Source of the DNA: CAZZCP01 sp964653235
Lineage (GTDB): Bacteria > Bdellovibrionota > Bdellovibrionia > Bdellovibrionales > UBA840
NCBI GenBank assembly: GCA_964653235.1
Contig: CAZZCP010000010.1
Span: 1 to 47,888 of the forward strand
Length of the DNA stretch: 47,888 nucleotides
Reading direction: 5' to 3'
Shown: in pieces, positions 34,776 to 42,987 of the stretch
Position numbering within the stretch: the first letter of the stretch is position 1
Layout of the letters: every line of letters begins with the position of its first letter
Program-made: the position numbers and the translations under genes
The notes under the pieces: generated by a model
Seen by the model: only the letters and a program-made list of their open reading frames with translations
What the model was told of the DNA's origin: nothing
The model's database searches: none

Positions 34776-36190
34776 GTCTTCACCCTACCTTGCATAAACG
34801 CGTCTTTCTCAACTGGAACAGGATAAGAACCCGAGAGACAAGCATCGCATAGCTCTTCACTTTGCAGTGCTTTTCGCAGTGAAGAATGATCTTGATAGAT
34901 TACCGCATTCGCACCAACGGCATCGGCAATTTGCTCTTCATTTTTATGATGGGCAACCAATTCTTCAGAGCTAGGAAAATCTATGCCGTAATAGCAAGGA
35001 TTTAAAATCGGGGGACAAGTACTAGCAAAATAAACATCTTTGGCACCCGCATCTCGAACCAGTTGAGTCATTTTCTTTGAAGTAGTTCCTCTTACAATAC
35101 TGTCATCGACCAACAAAACATTTTTGCCTTGAACTTCTCCTTCAACAGGAGCCAGTTTTAAGCCAACCGCCAGCTTTCGATCTTCTTGCCGATTGAGAAT
35201 AAAACTTCGATGAACATAGCGATTTTTAATCAAAACTTCTCTGTAAGGTAGGCTCAAAGCTTCGGCCAAAGCAATGGCCGCGGTTCGACTGGTATCTGGT
35301 ACTGGCGCCACTACATCTGGCTTTATTTTGCCCTGTTGAATCAGTGGCTTTATTTTGGCAGCCAATTCTTGCCCCAATTGCAAACGAGCTTTGTAAACAG
35401 ATGTTTCAGAAATCACACTCTCGGCACCAGCAAAGTAAACCCATTCAAACATACAATTTCGTTTCTTGGCTTGTTTTAACTGAAAGCTGTAAAATTCCCC
35501 TTGAGGATCGATCACAATGAGCTCACCAGGCTGAACATCTCTTTGGTATTGAAATTGAGTAAAATAAAAAACCTGAGATTCAGAAGCAAAACAATAGGCA
35601 CGGTCTCTTTTGCCATACATTAAGGGGCGAATGCCATGCGGATCACGAAAGGCGATCATATAAGAGCCAATATTCGCAATTACAGAGTACGCCCCCTTCG
35701 CATCGGTCATGACCTTACTCACCGCTTTACGAATTCCTTCAGGATTGATATTTTTAAGATCTTTTACCAATTCATCGGCCAATAGATTTTGCAAAACTTC
35801 AACATCATTCTTAGTTAAAAGCGGTCGCATATACTCTTGGTTCATCTCTTGTGCCAAAGAGCTGTAATTTACTAGATTGCCATTATGAACCATACCAATG
35901 CCTCTAGCTTGATTAAGAATTAAGGGCTGGAGATCGAGCCTGCGGCTGTGACCAATCGTGGAGTAGCGTGTATGACCTATGGCAATACTTCCCTTTAAGG
36001 ACTCTAGGTTGTCTGCATGAAAAACCTGTGAAACCAGTCCCATATCTTTATGCAAATGAAATTCAGAAGAATTCGGATCAAAGCTAACAATTCCTGCTGC
36101 ATCTTGCCCCCGATGCTGAAGAGCCACAAGAGCTCGATATACTTCTTTTGAGGCAGATTCACTGCCGATGATTCCTACGACTCCACACAT
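34772..36190 (-). CDS. purF: Amidophosphoribosyltransferase
   Basis: PurF makes phosphoribosylamine from PRPP and glutamine, the first committed purine step. The N-terminal nucleophile Cys2 of the Ntn glutaminase is exposed directly (MCGVVGIIG), so no propeptide is present. The glutaminase contains 'GHTRYSTIGHS' and 'VHNGNLVNY'. The PRT domain has 'VLLVDDSIVRGTTSKK' for PRPP, and CPPILNPCYYGIDFPS matches the family. It is 472 residues. It is the first gene of the 13-gene operon, with a GGAG ribosome binding site preceded by a terminator-like hairpin. Confidence 0.96.
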   Translation of the reverse strand: MCGVVGIIGSESASKEVYRALVALQHRGQDAAGIVSFDPNSSEFHLHKDMGLVSQVFHADNLESLKGSIAIGHTRYSTIGHSRRLDLQPLILNQARGIGMVHNGNLVNYSSLAQEMNQEYMRPLLTKNDVEVLQNLLADELVKDLKNINPEGIRKAVSKVMTDAKGAYSVIANIGSYMIAFRDPHGIRPLMYGKRDRAYCFASESQVFYFTQFQYQRDVQPGELIVIDPQGEFYSFQLKQAKKRNCMFEWVYFAGAESVISETSVYKARLQLGQELAAKIKPLIQQGKIKPDVVAPVPDTSRTAAIALAEALSLPYREVLIKNRYVHRSFILNRQEDRKLAVGLKLAPVEGEVQGKNVLLVDDSIVRGTTSKKMTQLVRDAGAKDVYFASTCPPILNPCYYGIDFPSSEELVAHHKNEEQIADAVGANAVIYQDHSSLRKALQSEELCDACLSGSYPVPVEKDAFMQGRVKT

Positions 36191-36202
36191 AGGGTCTCCA
36201 AA

Positions 36203-36228
36203 TGAAAAAAGCGCTCAGTGGCGCTTCT
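36203..36228 (-). terminator. Terminator-like hairpin in the purF leader (possible attenuator)
   Basis: On the minus strand AAGCGC (36226-36221) pairs with GCGCTT (36214-36209) around a 6-nt loop and is followed by a run of T ending at 36205. The run stops 5 nt before the GGAG ribosome binding site of purF. An upstream AAGTGCT (36255-36249) could pair with the 3' arm AGCGCTT and melt the hairpin. It may end the slyD-speD-speE transcript, regulate purF by attenuation, or do both. Confidence 0.5.
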
Positions 36229-36410
36229 TAATTTACTCGCAACTCGCTAGCACTTGGGCAAAGAATATGAAAGAATTGACGAGGTAAGGGTTCATACATG
36301 CACCTATAATTTTTTGAAAGAACAAGTAGAAAAGAATTTTATACACTCATACAGCGAAGTCAAGATGAAGCCCCTAGTTTTCACCAAACTACCACTTCTT
36401 TGGATATGTT

Positions 36411-37268
36411 TTAGGGGTTGTCGACCAAATCTTTGTAGTTTCGTCTCATAAATGCAGGCATGACAAAACTGGCTCGATGGATATCTGCAGAGTAATAGTC
36501 AAACTCTAGAGCTGAAGCCTGTACCCGTTCTTGATGAAAGTCTTTGATCGGACACAGGCCTTTGCTGGCCAATAAAAAAGACCAATAAGAGCCCGGATAG
36601 GTCAAATTACTGTAATTGTAGAAGTAGCGACGGGAGAAAAGCTCTTTTGTGCTCTTTAATAAACTGAGCTGCATCTCTTTATCGTAATGGGGACTCTCTG
36701 CCTGTGCGACAACAATACCTTCGGCGCTTAATATACGGTATAAGCTTTGGTAAAATTCTGCTCCAAACAAAGGAGTGGCAGGTCCAATTGGATCGGTCGA
36801 ATCAACAATCACTACATCAAACTTTTCTGTTGTTTCCTTGGCAAACTTCACACCGTCTTCAATCAAAACCTCTGCTCTAGGATCTTTCATGGCAAGGGAT
36901 GTTTGCGGGATAAATTCTCGACAGGCTTCAACTACGACTTCATCAATTTCGACCATAACTGCTTTTTCAACCGATTTGTGGCGCAAAACCTCACGAAGAG
37001 TTCCCCCGTCGCCTCCGCCAATGATTAAAACTTTTTGTGGATGTGGATGAGTAAAGAGTGGTACATGTGAAATCATATCATGATAGATAAATTCATCTCT
37101 CTCTGTAATCATTACTAAAGAATCGTTGAGAAGCATTTTTCCAAAAGATTTTGTTTGGACAATACTTACATTTTGAAACTCACTTTGTTTTTCAAACAAA
37201 ATCTTTTCGATATCATACTGCATTCTGTAGTGGTCTTTGAGTCGCTCTTCGACAAAATAGTCAGCCAT
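36411..37268 (-). CDS. speE: Spermidine synthase (polyamine aminopropyltransferase)
   Basis: SpeE transfers the aminopropyl group from decarboxylated AdoMet to putrescine. The 285-residue product has the nucleotide-binding GGGDGGTLREVL at 84-95, the catalytic DSTDPIGPA (156-164) and the 'TERDEFIYHDMI' gatekeeper region, all of the bacterial SpeE type. It follows speD after 1 nt, with a GGAG ribosome binding site inside speD. The neighbour supplies its decarboxylated AdoMet. Confidence 0.95.
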   Translation of the reverse strand: MADYFVEERLKDHYRMQYDIEKILFEKQSEFQNVSIVQTKSFGKMLLNDSLVMITERDEFIYHDMISHVPLFTHPHPQKVLIIGGGDGGTLREVLRHKSVEKAVMVEIDEVVVEACREFIPQTSLAMKDPRAEVLIEDGVKFAKETTEKFDVVIVDSTDPIGPATPLFGAEFYQSLYRILSAEGIVVAQAESPHYDKEMQLSLLKSTKELFSRRYFYNYSNLTYPGSYWSFLLASKGLCPIKDFHQERVQASALEFDYYSADIHRASFVMPAFMRRNYKDLVDNP

Positions 37269-37269
37269 T

Positions 37270-38214
37270 TTAGTCTATCTCCAATATCTCAGCGCCTTGC
37301 TTTTTGTTGAGCTTGCGAAAATAATGGTGAAAAACCACCTCATAACCAGAAGGTAGAATCTCACTCACTTTCTTTTTTAGGTAATAGGGACAACCGATTT
37401 CAACTTCCCTTTTGGGCTTGGTAAAACAAATTACATCTAAGGAATTCGGACCAAAAATATCAGCTAACTTGCCCAAAGTCTCAGTAATTTCTTTTTCTGA
37501 TAAACTTGCATTGGTCTCAAAGCTAACAAATGATCCTAATTTTTGTGGTGTCACATGAATCGTATAATAATACTCATCGCGAATGGCATTCAGAGAGTAA
37601 CCTTGCGGCTCAAAGATAAAGTCATCTACTTGATAATTGGGCAAAATATTTTGCACTCCTGACTGGGCAATTTGATCTTTTGTATGTGAAATTCCCTTGC
37701 AAAATATGGCAGCTGCCTCTGGGTCTAAACCATGCATCAATATCTCAAGAGTTGAGTCATTCCGAGTGTCTAATGATTCATTTCCATAGTGATATAAAAA
37801 AATATGATGATCATCTTCATCACCAAATCGATAGGCCGTTCCTGAAAAATGATCTCTTAAAACTTTAACATCTTGATAGAAGTTGGATTTTTGGTATTCT
37901 GGAAAAACCTCTTTCTTTCGTTCATAAAATAAGGATTCGACATCGGAAAACTCAATCAAATCAAGGATTGCGGCTACTGCATTTGCCAAAGTGGTTTCAC
38001 CACAAGTGATCATCACGATTCGATCTCGAGTGATAAACATACTAGATTCAGACAATAAAAAAGCAATCTGATGATCATTACGAATTTCAGATAAAATTTT
38101 CGCACAGGCTGCGCTCGCCACTTCGGCCCATTTTTCTTTGGAAACCTCTAGTAAATTTCGAGTTGAGGACTTTAAGTAAATCTCTAATTTTTTTTCGGAA
38201 CCTTCAAAGAACAT
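37270..38214 (-). CDS. speD: S-adenosylmethionine decarboxylase, eukaryotic type
   Basis: This pyruvoyl enzyme decarboxylates AdoMet. The 314-residue product matches the long eukaryotic class (Pfam SAM_decarbox) rather than the ~120-260-aa bacterial SpeD. Visible counterparts of the human enzyme are FFEGSEK with Glu4 and Glu7, LSESSMF with the self-cleavage site Glu56-Ser57 (human Glu67-Ser68), Cys71 in ITCGETT (human Cys82), Ser207 in EPQGYSLN (human Ser229) and His220 in TIHVTP (human His243). 'TLEILMHGLDP' and 'SFVSFETN' also match. All key residues are kept, so it should be active. It is encoded between slyD (26 nt upstream) and speE. Confidence 0.95.
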   Translation of the reverse strand: MFFEGSEKKLEIYLKSSTRNLLEVSKEKWAEVASAACAKILSEIRNDHQIAFLLSESSMFITRDRIVMITCGETTLANAVAAILDLIEFSDVESLFYERKKEVFPEYQKSNFYQDVKVLRDHFSGTAYRFGDEDDHHIFLYHYGNESLDTRNDSTLEILMHGLDPEAAAIFCKGISHTKDQIAQSGVQNILPNYQVDDFIFEPQGYSLNAIRDEYYYTIHVTPQKLGSFVSFETNASLSEKEITETLGKLADIFGPNSLDVICFTKPKREVEIGCPYYLKKKVSEILPSGYEVVFHHYFRKLNKKQGAEILEID

Positions 38215-38240
38215 TGCAGGAACATAAAGAAAAAGAGGAC

Positions 38241-38735
38241 TTAATGCAATGTCTCTTTTTCTTCTGCGGCTGAATTTACCACGCCACTTTCTAGCTCTTC
38301 TTGAGTGGGCTCACGCATTGATAAAAGCTCAAGATCAAATTCTAGATCCAAACCAGCCAGAGGATGATTGCCATCGACTGTGATATTTTTTTCATCCGCC
38401 TTAACCACTTCTACCACAATCTCTTCACCATCTGGACCCACTGTATTGTACTTCATTCCTTCGTAAATCTCTTCATCTGGAAAGTGCTCTCGAGGCAGCT
38501 CAACGACTAAATCTTGCGAATATTCACCGAAGGCCTCTGTTGCCTTTAAAGAGACATGTACTTTAAAGCCCTCTTTTTGCCCTTCAAGAGCAGACTCTAC
38601 TTTTTGCAGCAGAAATCCGTGGCCATGGATGTAATAGAGAGGAGACTCAGGCTTAACAACATCTAAAATCTCCCCTTCAGGCGTGGTCAAAGTATAGGCG
38701 ATGCCAACTACAGTATTTTTACTTACTTTTGTCAA
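38241..38735 (-). CDS. slyD: FKBP-type peptidyl-prolyl isomerase SlyD
   Basis: SlyD is a cytosolic prolyl isomerase and chaperone. The 164-residue product has the FKBP domain split by the insert-in-flap (IF) domain, with 'PLYYIHGHGFLLQKVESALEG', 'KATEAFGEYSQDLVVELPR' and 'VDGNHPLAGLDLEFDLELL'. The metal-binding His/Cys-rich tail of E. coli SlyD is absent; the short tail is acidic instead. The start codon is TTG with an AGGA ribosome binding site about 10 nt upstream. It is the first gene of slyD-speD-speE and divergent from htpG. Confidence 0.92.
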   Translation of the reverse strand: MTKVSKNTVVGIAYTLTTPEGEILDVVKPESPLYYIHGHGFLLQKVESALEGQKEGFKVHVSLKATEAFGEYSQDLVVELPREHFPDEEIYEGMKYNTVGPDGEEIVVEVVKADEKNITVDGNHPLAGLDLEFDLELLSMREPTQEELESGVVNSAAEEKETLH

Positions 38736-38812
38736 AATATCGAAATCCTTGGTTTTTTGACAGCCTAGCCTCTTTCAATGGGGGAATAAAGAAAATTTTT
38801 TTGTGATTCAGA

Positions 38813-38840
38813 CTTGCCATTTCGCAGCGAATCTCCATAT
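38813..38840 (+). promoter_or_regulatory. Sigma32-like heat-shock promoter of htpG
   Basis: CTTGCCA (38813-38819) and CTCCATAT (38833-38840) are separated by 13 nt and resemble the RpoH consensus CTTGAAA and CCCCATNT with three mismatches in total. The implied start lies just before the AGGAGG ribosome binding site of htpG. Heat-shock control of htpG by RpoH is known from other proteobacteria. The site is predicted from sequence only. Confidence 0.5.
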
Positions 38841-38867
38841 TGAGATCACGAAACAGGAGGTCTGTCT

Positions 38868-40766
38868 ATGAGCCAAGAAACCAAGAGTTTTAATGCAGAA
38901 GTTCAAAAAGTTCTCGATCTTATGATTCACTCAGTTTACTCCAATAAAGAGGTTTTTTTGCGAGAACTGATTTCCAATGCAGCAGATGCCATTGACAAAA
39001 GAAAATTTCAGGCGCTGAGCGATACTTCTTTGCAGGCCAAAGACAATGACTACAAAATTGAAATCCAAAGAAATCCTGAGACCAAACAATTGATTATTTC
39101 TGATAATGGAATAGGAATGAGCTATGATGAGGTGGTCGAAAACATTGGTACTATCGCCCATTCAGGAACCAAAAAATTCTTTCAGATGAATGAAGAAATG
39201 AAAGAGAATCCTGAGTTGATCGGCCAGTTTGGTGTCGGTTTTTACTCCAGTTTTATGGTTGGTAAAAAGCTTAGCCTCCTGACTCGCAAAGCAGGAAGTG
39301 AAGAGGCAACACTCTGGGAGTCGATAGGAGACGGTAACTACAGCATCCAAAAAACCGAAAAGTCAGAGCCAGGTACTTTGATTACCATTGATCTCAAAGA
39401 GGATCTCGATAAAGACTACTGTGACCAATGGACGATCAAACAAATTGTACAAAAATATTCTGATTTTATCCCCTACCCAATCGAAATGGAGATGGAGTCT
39501 AGCGAGCCTGAAAAAGATGAAGAAGGCAAAATTATAGAGGGCAAATGGAAAACTACCAAAAAAATTGAAGTCCTCAACAGCCAAAAAGCTCTTTGGACCC
39601 GCAGCCCGCAAGATGTAAAAACTGAAGAGTATGAAGAATTTTATCGACAACTCTCTGGTGACTGGAATCCCCCTTTAAAAAGCATTCATTACCGTGCTGA
39701 AGGGAGTATTGAATTCTCGAGCCTGCTGTTTCTACCCTCAAAAAGACCATTTAATTTTAATACTGTCGATGCAAAATGGGGTCTTCAGCTGTTTGTTAAA
39801 AAAGTTTTTATTATGGGCGACTGCCGTGAACTGCTACCGGAGTATCTAAGATTCACTCGAGGTTTGGTTGACAGTTCTGATCTTTCACTGAACATATCTA
39901 GAGAGATTTTACAGCAAGACAATCAAGTCACTGCCATACGCAAAAATGTTGTAAACAAGATTCTCAACACACTGGCTCAGCTTTTGAAGAAAGAAAAAAA
40001 TCAATATATTGAATTTTGGCAAAGCTTTGGCAATGTTTTAAAAGAGGGTATTGCTACTGATAGAGAAAACCACGAAAAAATCTCAAAACTTCTTCTCTAC
40101 CCAACGACTTCGCAAGATGAGCTCTCTAGTTTAGAAGACTATGTCTCTCGCATGAAAGAGGGGCAAAAAGACATTTATTTTCTTGCCGGTGAAAACATCG
40201 AAAATTTAAAGAAGAGTCCACATCTAGAAGCGCTTAAAGAGAAAGGCTATGAAGTTTTACTAATGACAGATGACATTGATGAGTGGGTGGTAAATCATTT
40301 GCAAGTTTTTGATGAAAAGAAACTGGTATCTGCTGCCAATGCAGATTTAGATTTAGAATCTGAAGAAGAGAAAAAAGAAATCGAAGAGAAGCAAAAAAAA
40401 TACCAAGAAGAGTACAAAGATCTACTTGCCAATATGTCAGATGCCCTTAAAGAGAGAGTCAAAGAGATACGCATTTCTTCACGTCTTAAAAACTCTCCGG
40501 TTTGTTTGGTGCATGACCAAAATGATATGACTGCGAATATGCAAAGAATTCTAGCCCAACACAAAGGCGATGTCCCCGATGTGAAACGCATTCTTGAAAT
40601 CAATCCAAATCATAAGATCTTTCAAAAGATGCAAACAGCTGATAAATCAGCGCAAAAAGAATGGGCCGAATTATTTTATGGCCAAGCACTTTTGACAGAA
40701 GGTTCGCAAGTGCCCGACCCTGTGAAGTTTTCAGAGCAGATCAATAAATTGATCTTAGGTGAATAA
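38868..40766 (+). CDS. htpG: Chaperone protein HtpG (Hsp90)
   Basis: HtpG is the cytosolic ATP-dependent Hsp90 chaperone. The 632-residue product has the GHKL ATPase N-domain ('LRELISNAADAIDK', 'IISDNGIGM', 'IAHSGTKKFF', 'GQFGVGFYSSFMV'), the middle domain with 'RPFNFNTVDAKWGLQLFVKKVFI' and the 'SLNISREILQQ' segment, and a C-terminal dimerisation domain. The length is normal. A charged, Lys/Glu-rich linker is visible at about residues 500-525. It has an AGGAGG ribosome binding site and its own terminator, so it is a single-gene unit. Confidence 0.97.
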   Translation: MSQETKSFNAEVQKVLDLMIHSVYSNKEVFLRELISNAADAIDKRKFQALSDTSLQAKDNDYKIEIQRNPETKQLIISDNGIGMSYDEVVENIGTIAHSGTKKFFQMNEEMKENPELIGQFGVGFYSSFMVGKKLSLLTRKAGSEEATLWESIGDGNYSIQKTEKSEPGTLITIDLKEDLDKDYCDQWTIKQIVQKYSDFIPYPIEMEMESSEPEKDEEGKIIEGKWKTTKKIEVLNSQKALWTRSPQDVKTEEYEEFYRQLSGDWNPPLKSIHYRAEGSIEFSSLLFLPSKRPFNFNTVDAKWGLQLFVKKVFIMGDCRELLPEYLRFTRGLVDSSDLSLNISREILQQDNQVTAIRKNVVNKILNTLAQLLKKEKNQYIEFWQSFGNVLKEGIATDRENHEKISKLLLYPTTSQDELSSLEDYVSRMKEGQKDIYFLAGENIENLKKSPHLEALKEKGYEVLLMTDDIDEWVVNHLQVFDEKKLVSAANADLDLESEEEKKEIEEKQKKYQEEYKDLLANMSDALKERVKEIRISSRLKNSPVCLVHDQNDMTANMQRILAQHKGDVPDVKRILEINPNHKIFQKMQTADKSAQKEWAELFYGQALLTEGSQVPDPVKFSEQINKLILGE

Positions 40767-40770
40767 TCAT

Positions 40771-40803
40771 AAGCCGGTCCCTTATCTGGATCGGCTTTTT
40801 TTT
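40771..40803 (+). terminator. Rho-independent terminator of htpG
   Basis: AAGCCGGTCC (40771-40780) pairs with GGATCGGCTT (40788-40797) over 10 bp with one G-U pair, followed by a run of T to 40803. It starts 4 nt behind the htpG stop codon. Confidence 0.85.
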
Positions 40804-40901
40804 AAGAAAAAAACACCAAAGACTGAAAAGCGTAAACTAAAATTTTTGTTATAATTCGATTTTTATTTTCTAAAAAATGAAGCTGGCACTAATTACTTCG
40901 A

Positions 40902-41288
40902 ATGAGAAAATTTAAATTTTGCTATCTCCTTTTACTTTCTAATTATTTTTCATTCCCTGTACTGGCACTTTCCCCTGCATGTTTAGAGCATTTAAATCAG
41001 ATCATTTGCATTTCTTCAGAGCATCCCAAACTACGAATGCCTGGAATCGAGGGCATTGAGTACCGTCAAAATAGAAGCTGTGAGAGAGTGCCTGATAATA
41101 TCTTGTCTCCCATCATGGAAGCAGCGAGCTATATACCAGATGAATTGGACTCATTGGTTTGTGAATTAAAAAAATTTACAGTTGAAGCAGCACCAGTTCA
41201 ATTTGGCGGTTATACCCAAACGCTCTATATGCGAATCGGAGCAGAACCAGAAACTCTCACTGGAAAGCCTATGGATCTTACAATTTAG
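40902..41288 (+). CDS. Secreted protein of unknown function (128 aa)
   Basis: The product starts with a signal peptide (MRKFKFCYLLLLSNYFSFPVLA, cleavage around 22-24). The mature part of ~105 residues has four Cys (PAC, IIC, RSC and LVC), Pro and Glu, and no recognisable domain. It lies 98 nt behind the htpG terminator and has no clear ribosome binding site. It is the first of a run of exported unknowns up to 43.9 kb. Confidence 0.6.
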   Translation: MRKFKFCYLLLLSNYFSFPVLALSPACLEHLNQIICISSEHPKLRMPGIEGIEYRQNRSCERVPDNILSPIMEAASYIPDELDSLVCELKKFTVEAAPVQFGGYTQTLYMRIGAEPETLTGKPMDLTI

Positions 41289-41380
41289 AGTATTGTATTG
41301 ATATTATTCCCAGTTTCAATTCAGTTCGTCTCACAATATGTTATTAGAGCAGCAGGGCTACATTAAACTTAGGAGGTATT

Positions 41381-41413
41381 ATGAAATCCCTTTTATTATT
41401 CTTATTCTATTGA
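41381..41413 (+). pseudogene. Ten-codon signal-peptide-like ORF with a perfect ribosome binding site
   Basis: AGGAGG (41371-41376) precedes an ATG at 41381 whose frame reads MKSLLLFLFY and stops with TGA. The Lys-Ser followed by an all-hydrophobic run is exactly how a signal peptide begins. No continuation resembling a protein is found in any frame before the convergent DUF4286 gene. It is probably the relic of a deleted secreted-protein gene, or a leader peptide. Confidence 0.4.
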
Positions 41414-41431
41414 GGTTTCATTTTAGGCAAA

Positions 41432-41731
41432 TTATAGCAATTCTAAAATACGTCTTTGTGCTTGAAAATCTTCACCAAAGGCATCAAAGCCTTTCTGGCG
41501 CATATCCGCAGCATGTTTCTCAAAATAATCTTCTAATTCTTCTCTACTCTTTACTTCGTACTGTGCAACATACTCGATCTCATCTTCATTATCTGCTTCC
41601 TGCGATTGATAGAGCTCGGCAGAGAGAAAGCAATCGAGCTCAAGCATTTGCTCGACATGCTCGCGCAGCCAGATTAAAAAATCCTCTTGAATCTCGGGTT
41701 TTACCTTAAGGTTGACCTCGTATATGAACAT
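41432..41731 (-). CDS. DUF4286 family protein (99 aa)
   Basis: The ATG at 41731 has a GGAGG ribosome binding site; a four-codon longer frame is not needed. The product begins FIYEVNLKVKPEIQEDFLIW and continues with 'ELYQSQ' and 'YVAQYEVKSREELEDYF', ending 'FGEDFQAQRRIL'. That is the pattern of the DUF4286 (dimeric alpha-beta barrel-like) family of small cytosolic proteins of unknown function. It is encoded alone, on the strand opposite its neighbours. Confidence 0.8.
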   Translation of the reverse strand: MFIYEVNLKVKPEIQEDFLIWLREHVEQMLELDCFLSAELYQSQEADNEDEIEYVAQYEVKSREELEDYFEKHAADMRQKGFDAFGEDFQAQRRILELL

Positions 41732-41857
41732 AGGTTCCTCCAAAAAAATTCATATTCATTATCAGAATTACTTATGATTTTTTATAATTTCAAATAATTT
41801 TTCAAATTATTCTATTAGGCTTATAAATCTAATATACAAAGCGCTAAGGGGGACTTT

Positions 41858-42373
41858 TTGCTACACAAACTCATTCTAATTGTATTATCAATTTTATCTT
41901 CTATCACTTTTGCCATGAATGATGATTTCTCCATTCAATTTGACTCGCATCTTATTCAGCTTTCACAAGATACCTTAAATATCGCTCAAAAAAACCAAAT
42001 CAATCTCAATTTTGATGAAGAAGGCATCGCACTATATAGCAATTTGGATGAATTTAATATCGCAGCAAATATGATTCTTTCTGAAAATGAAAATGGCGAC
42101 CGATTGGTTCACATTCAATTCGTTGACGAGAAAAAAGTTCATAACTTTGTTCTTGAAAAAGCAAAAGTACAAAGCGCTGAACCTTGCGGCTATATAAACT
42201 ACCAAGCCACTGTCGAAGTTGGCCACTTTAGCGATATTGAAGAAAGTGTTTCGATTGAAAAACTCAGTTTTATCGACCGAAATGTTGAGACTTCTTGCAA
42301 AGACCTGCTACCACGTTATGAAATGAAGTTTGAGTCTGACTATCGTGTTGAATATCTGTTCTCATTCTTCTAA
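41858..42373 (+). CDS. Secreted protein of unknown function (171 aa)
   Basis: The gene starts with TTG behind an AAGGGGGA ribosome binding site 4-5 nt away. Residues 1-19 form a signal peptide (MLHKLILIVLSILSSITFA). The mature part is acidic with two Cys (EPCGYI and TSCKDL) about 33 residues apart, and its beta-strand-like pattern ends in YLFSFF. I recognise no domain. The stop codon overlaps the start of the esterase gene by 1 nt (TAATG), so the two are translationally coupled. Confidence 0.68.
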   Translation: MLHKLILIVLSILSSITFAMNDDFSIQFDSHLIQLSQDTLNIAQKNQINLNFDEEGIALYSNLDEFNIAANMILSENENGDRLVHIQFVDEKKVHNFVLEKAKVQSAEPCGYINYQATVEVGHFSDIEESVSIEKLSFIDRNVETSCKDLLPRYEMKFESDYRVEYLFSFF

Positions 42374-42987
42374 TGCTAAAAACCGAGATTCACTGCAAGC
42401 TTCCCTTTCAATATCTATACGTAAATAGAAACAGCTCCCTTCTTTATATTTTGCTCCATGGCTACCAACAAAATGCCGAATGGATGCTCAAAAAGTTTGA
42501 AAATCGCATCTCCAATGCAAGCCTCTTGATTCCCCAAGGTCCCTTTCCGGTTCCTTTTCAAAAGGGAAACTCCATACACCGAGTTTTTTCTTGGTATTTT
42601 TTTGATATCGAGAAACAAGCCTATTACATCGATATGCAGAGCTCGATTAGTGCCATTTTAAATCTACCCGAGATCAAGAAGCATTCTCAAGTTCGAATTC
42701 TTGGCTTTTCACAAGGTGGATTTTTAGCACCTTTTGTGGCCCAAGAAATTTCACAGTGTAAAGAAGTTTTGCTTCTCAATGCCGTATTGAGATACGATGA
42801 TCTTGCTGAAAGTGCGCATTTTAAAATCTATCAGTATCATGGAGTAAAAGATGAGATCATCCCGATGAAAAGAGCACAACTTGCTCATCAAAAATATCTA
42901 GATCGAGGCAATGCTGGCAAATTCTATCAAATTCTTGGAGACACACACAAGATTGATGATGAATTTTTAGATAAAGTTGAACTATAA
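42373..42987 (+). CDS. Small alpha/beta hydrolase (carboxylesterase/phospholipase type)
   Basis: The 204-residue product has the fold of the YpfH/phospholipase-carboxylesterase group: oxyanion-hole segment 'LLHGYQQNAE' (28-37), nucleophile elbow GFSQGG with Ser113, Asp160 in HGVKDEIIP, and His192 in GDTHKID. The triad is complete. No signal peptide is present, so it should act in the cytosol, although its coupled upstream neighbour is exported. The substrate is unknown, probably short acyl esters. Confidence 0.82.
   Translation: MLKTEIHCKLPFQYLYVNRNSSLLYILLHGYQQNAEWMLKKFENRISNASLLIPQGPFPVPFQKGNSIHRVFSWYFFDIEKQAYYIDMQSSISAILNLPEIKKHSQVRILGFSQGGFLAPFVAQEISQCKEVLLLNAVLRYDDLAESAHFKIYQYHGVKDEIIPMKRAQLAHQKYLDRGNAGKFYQILGDTHKIDDEFLDKVEL

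Noticed and set aside
36361..36418. CCCCTA/TAGGGG pairing around the speE stop codon as a terminator
   Set aside because: The stem is 6 bp with a loop of more than 30 nt and is not followed by T.
41338..41709. Plus-strand reading frame of 123 codons opposite the DUF4286 gene
   Set aside because: It lies antisense to a well-supported gene with a strong ribosome binding site, and its translation is Arg/His-rich without a domain.
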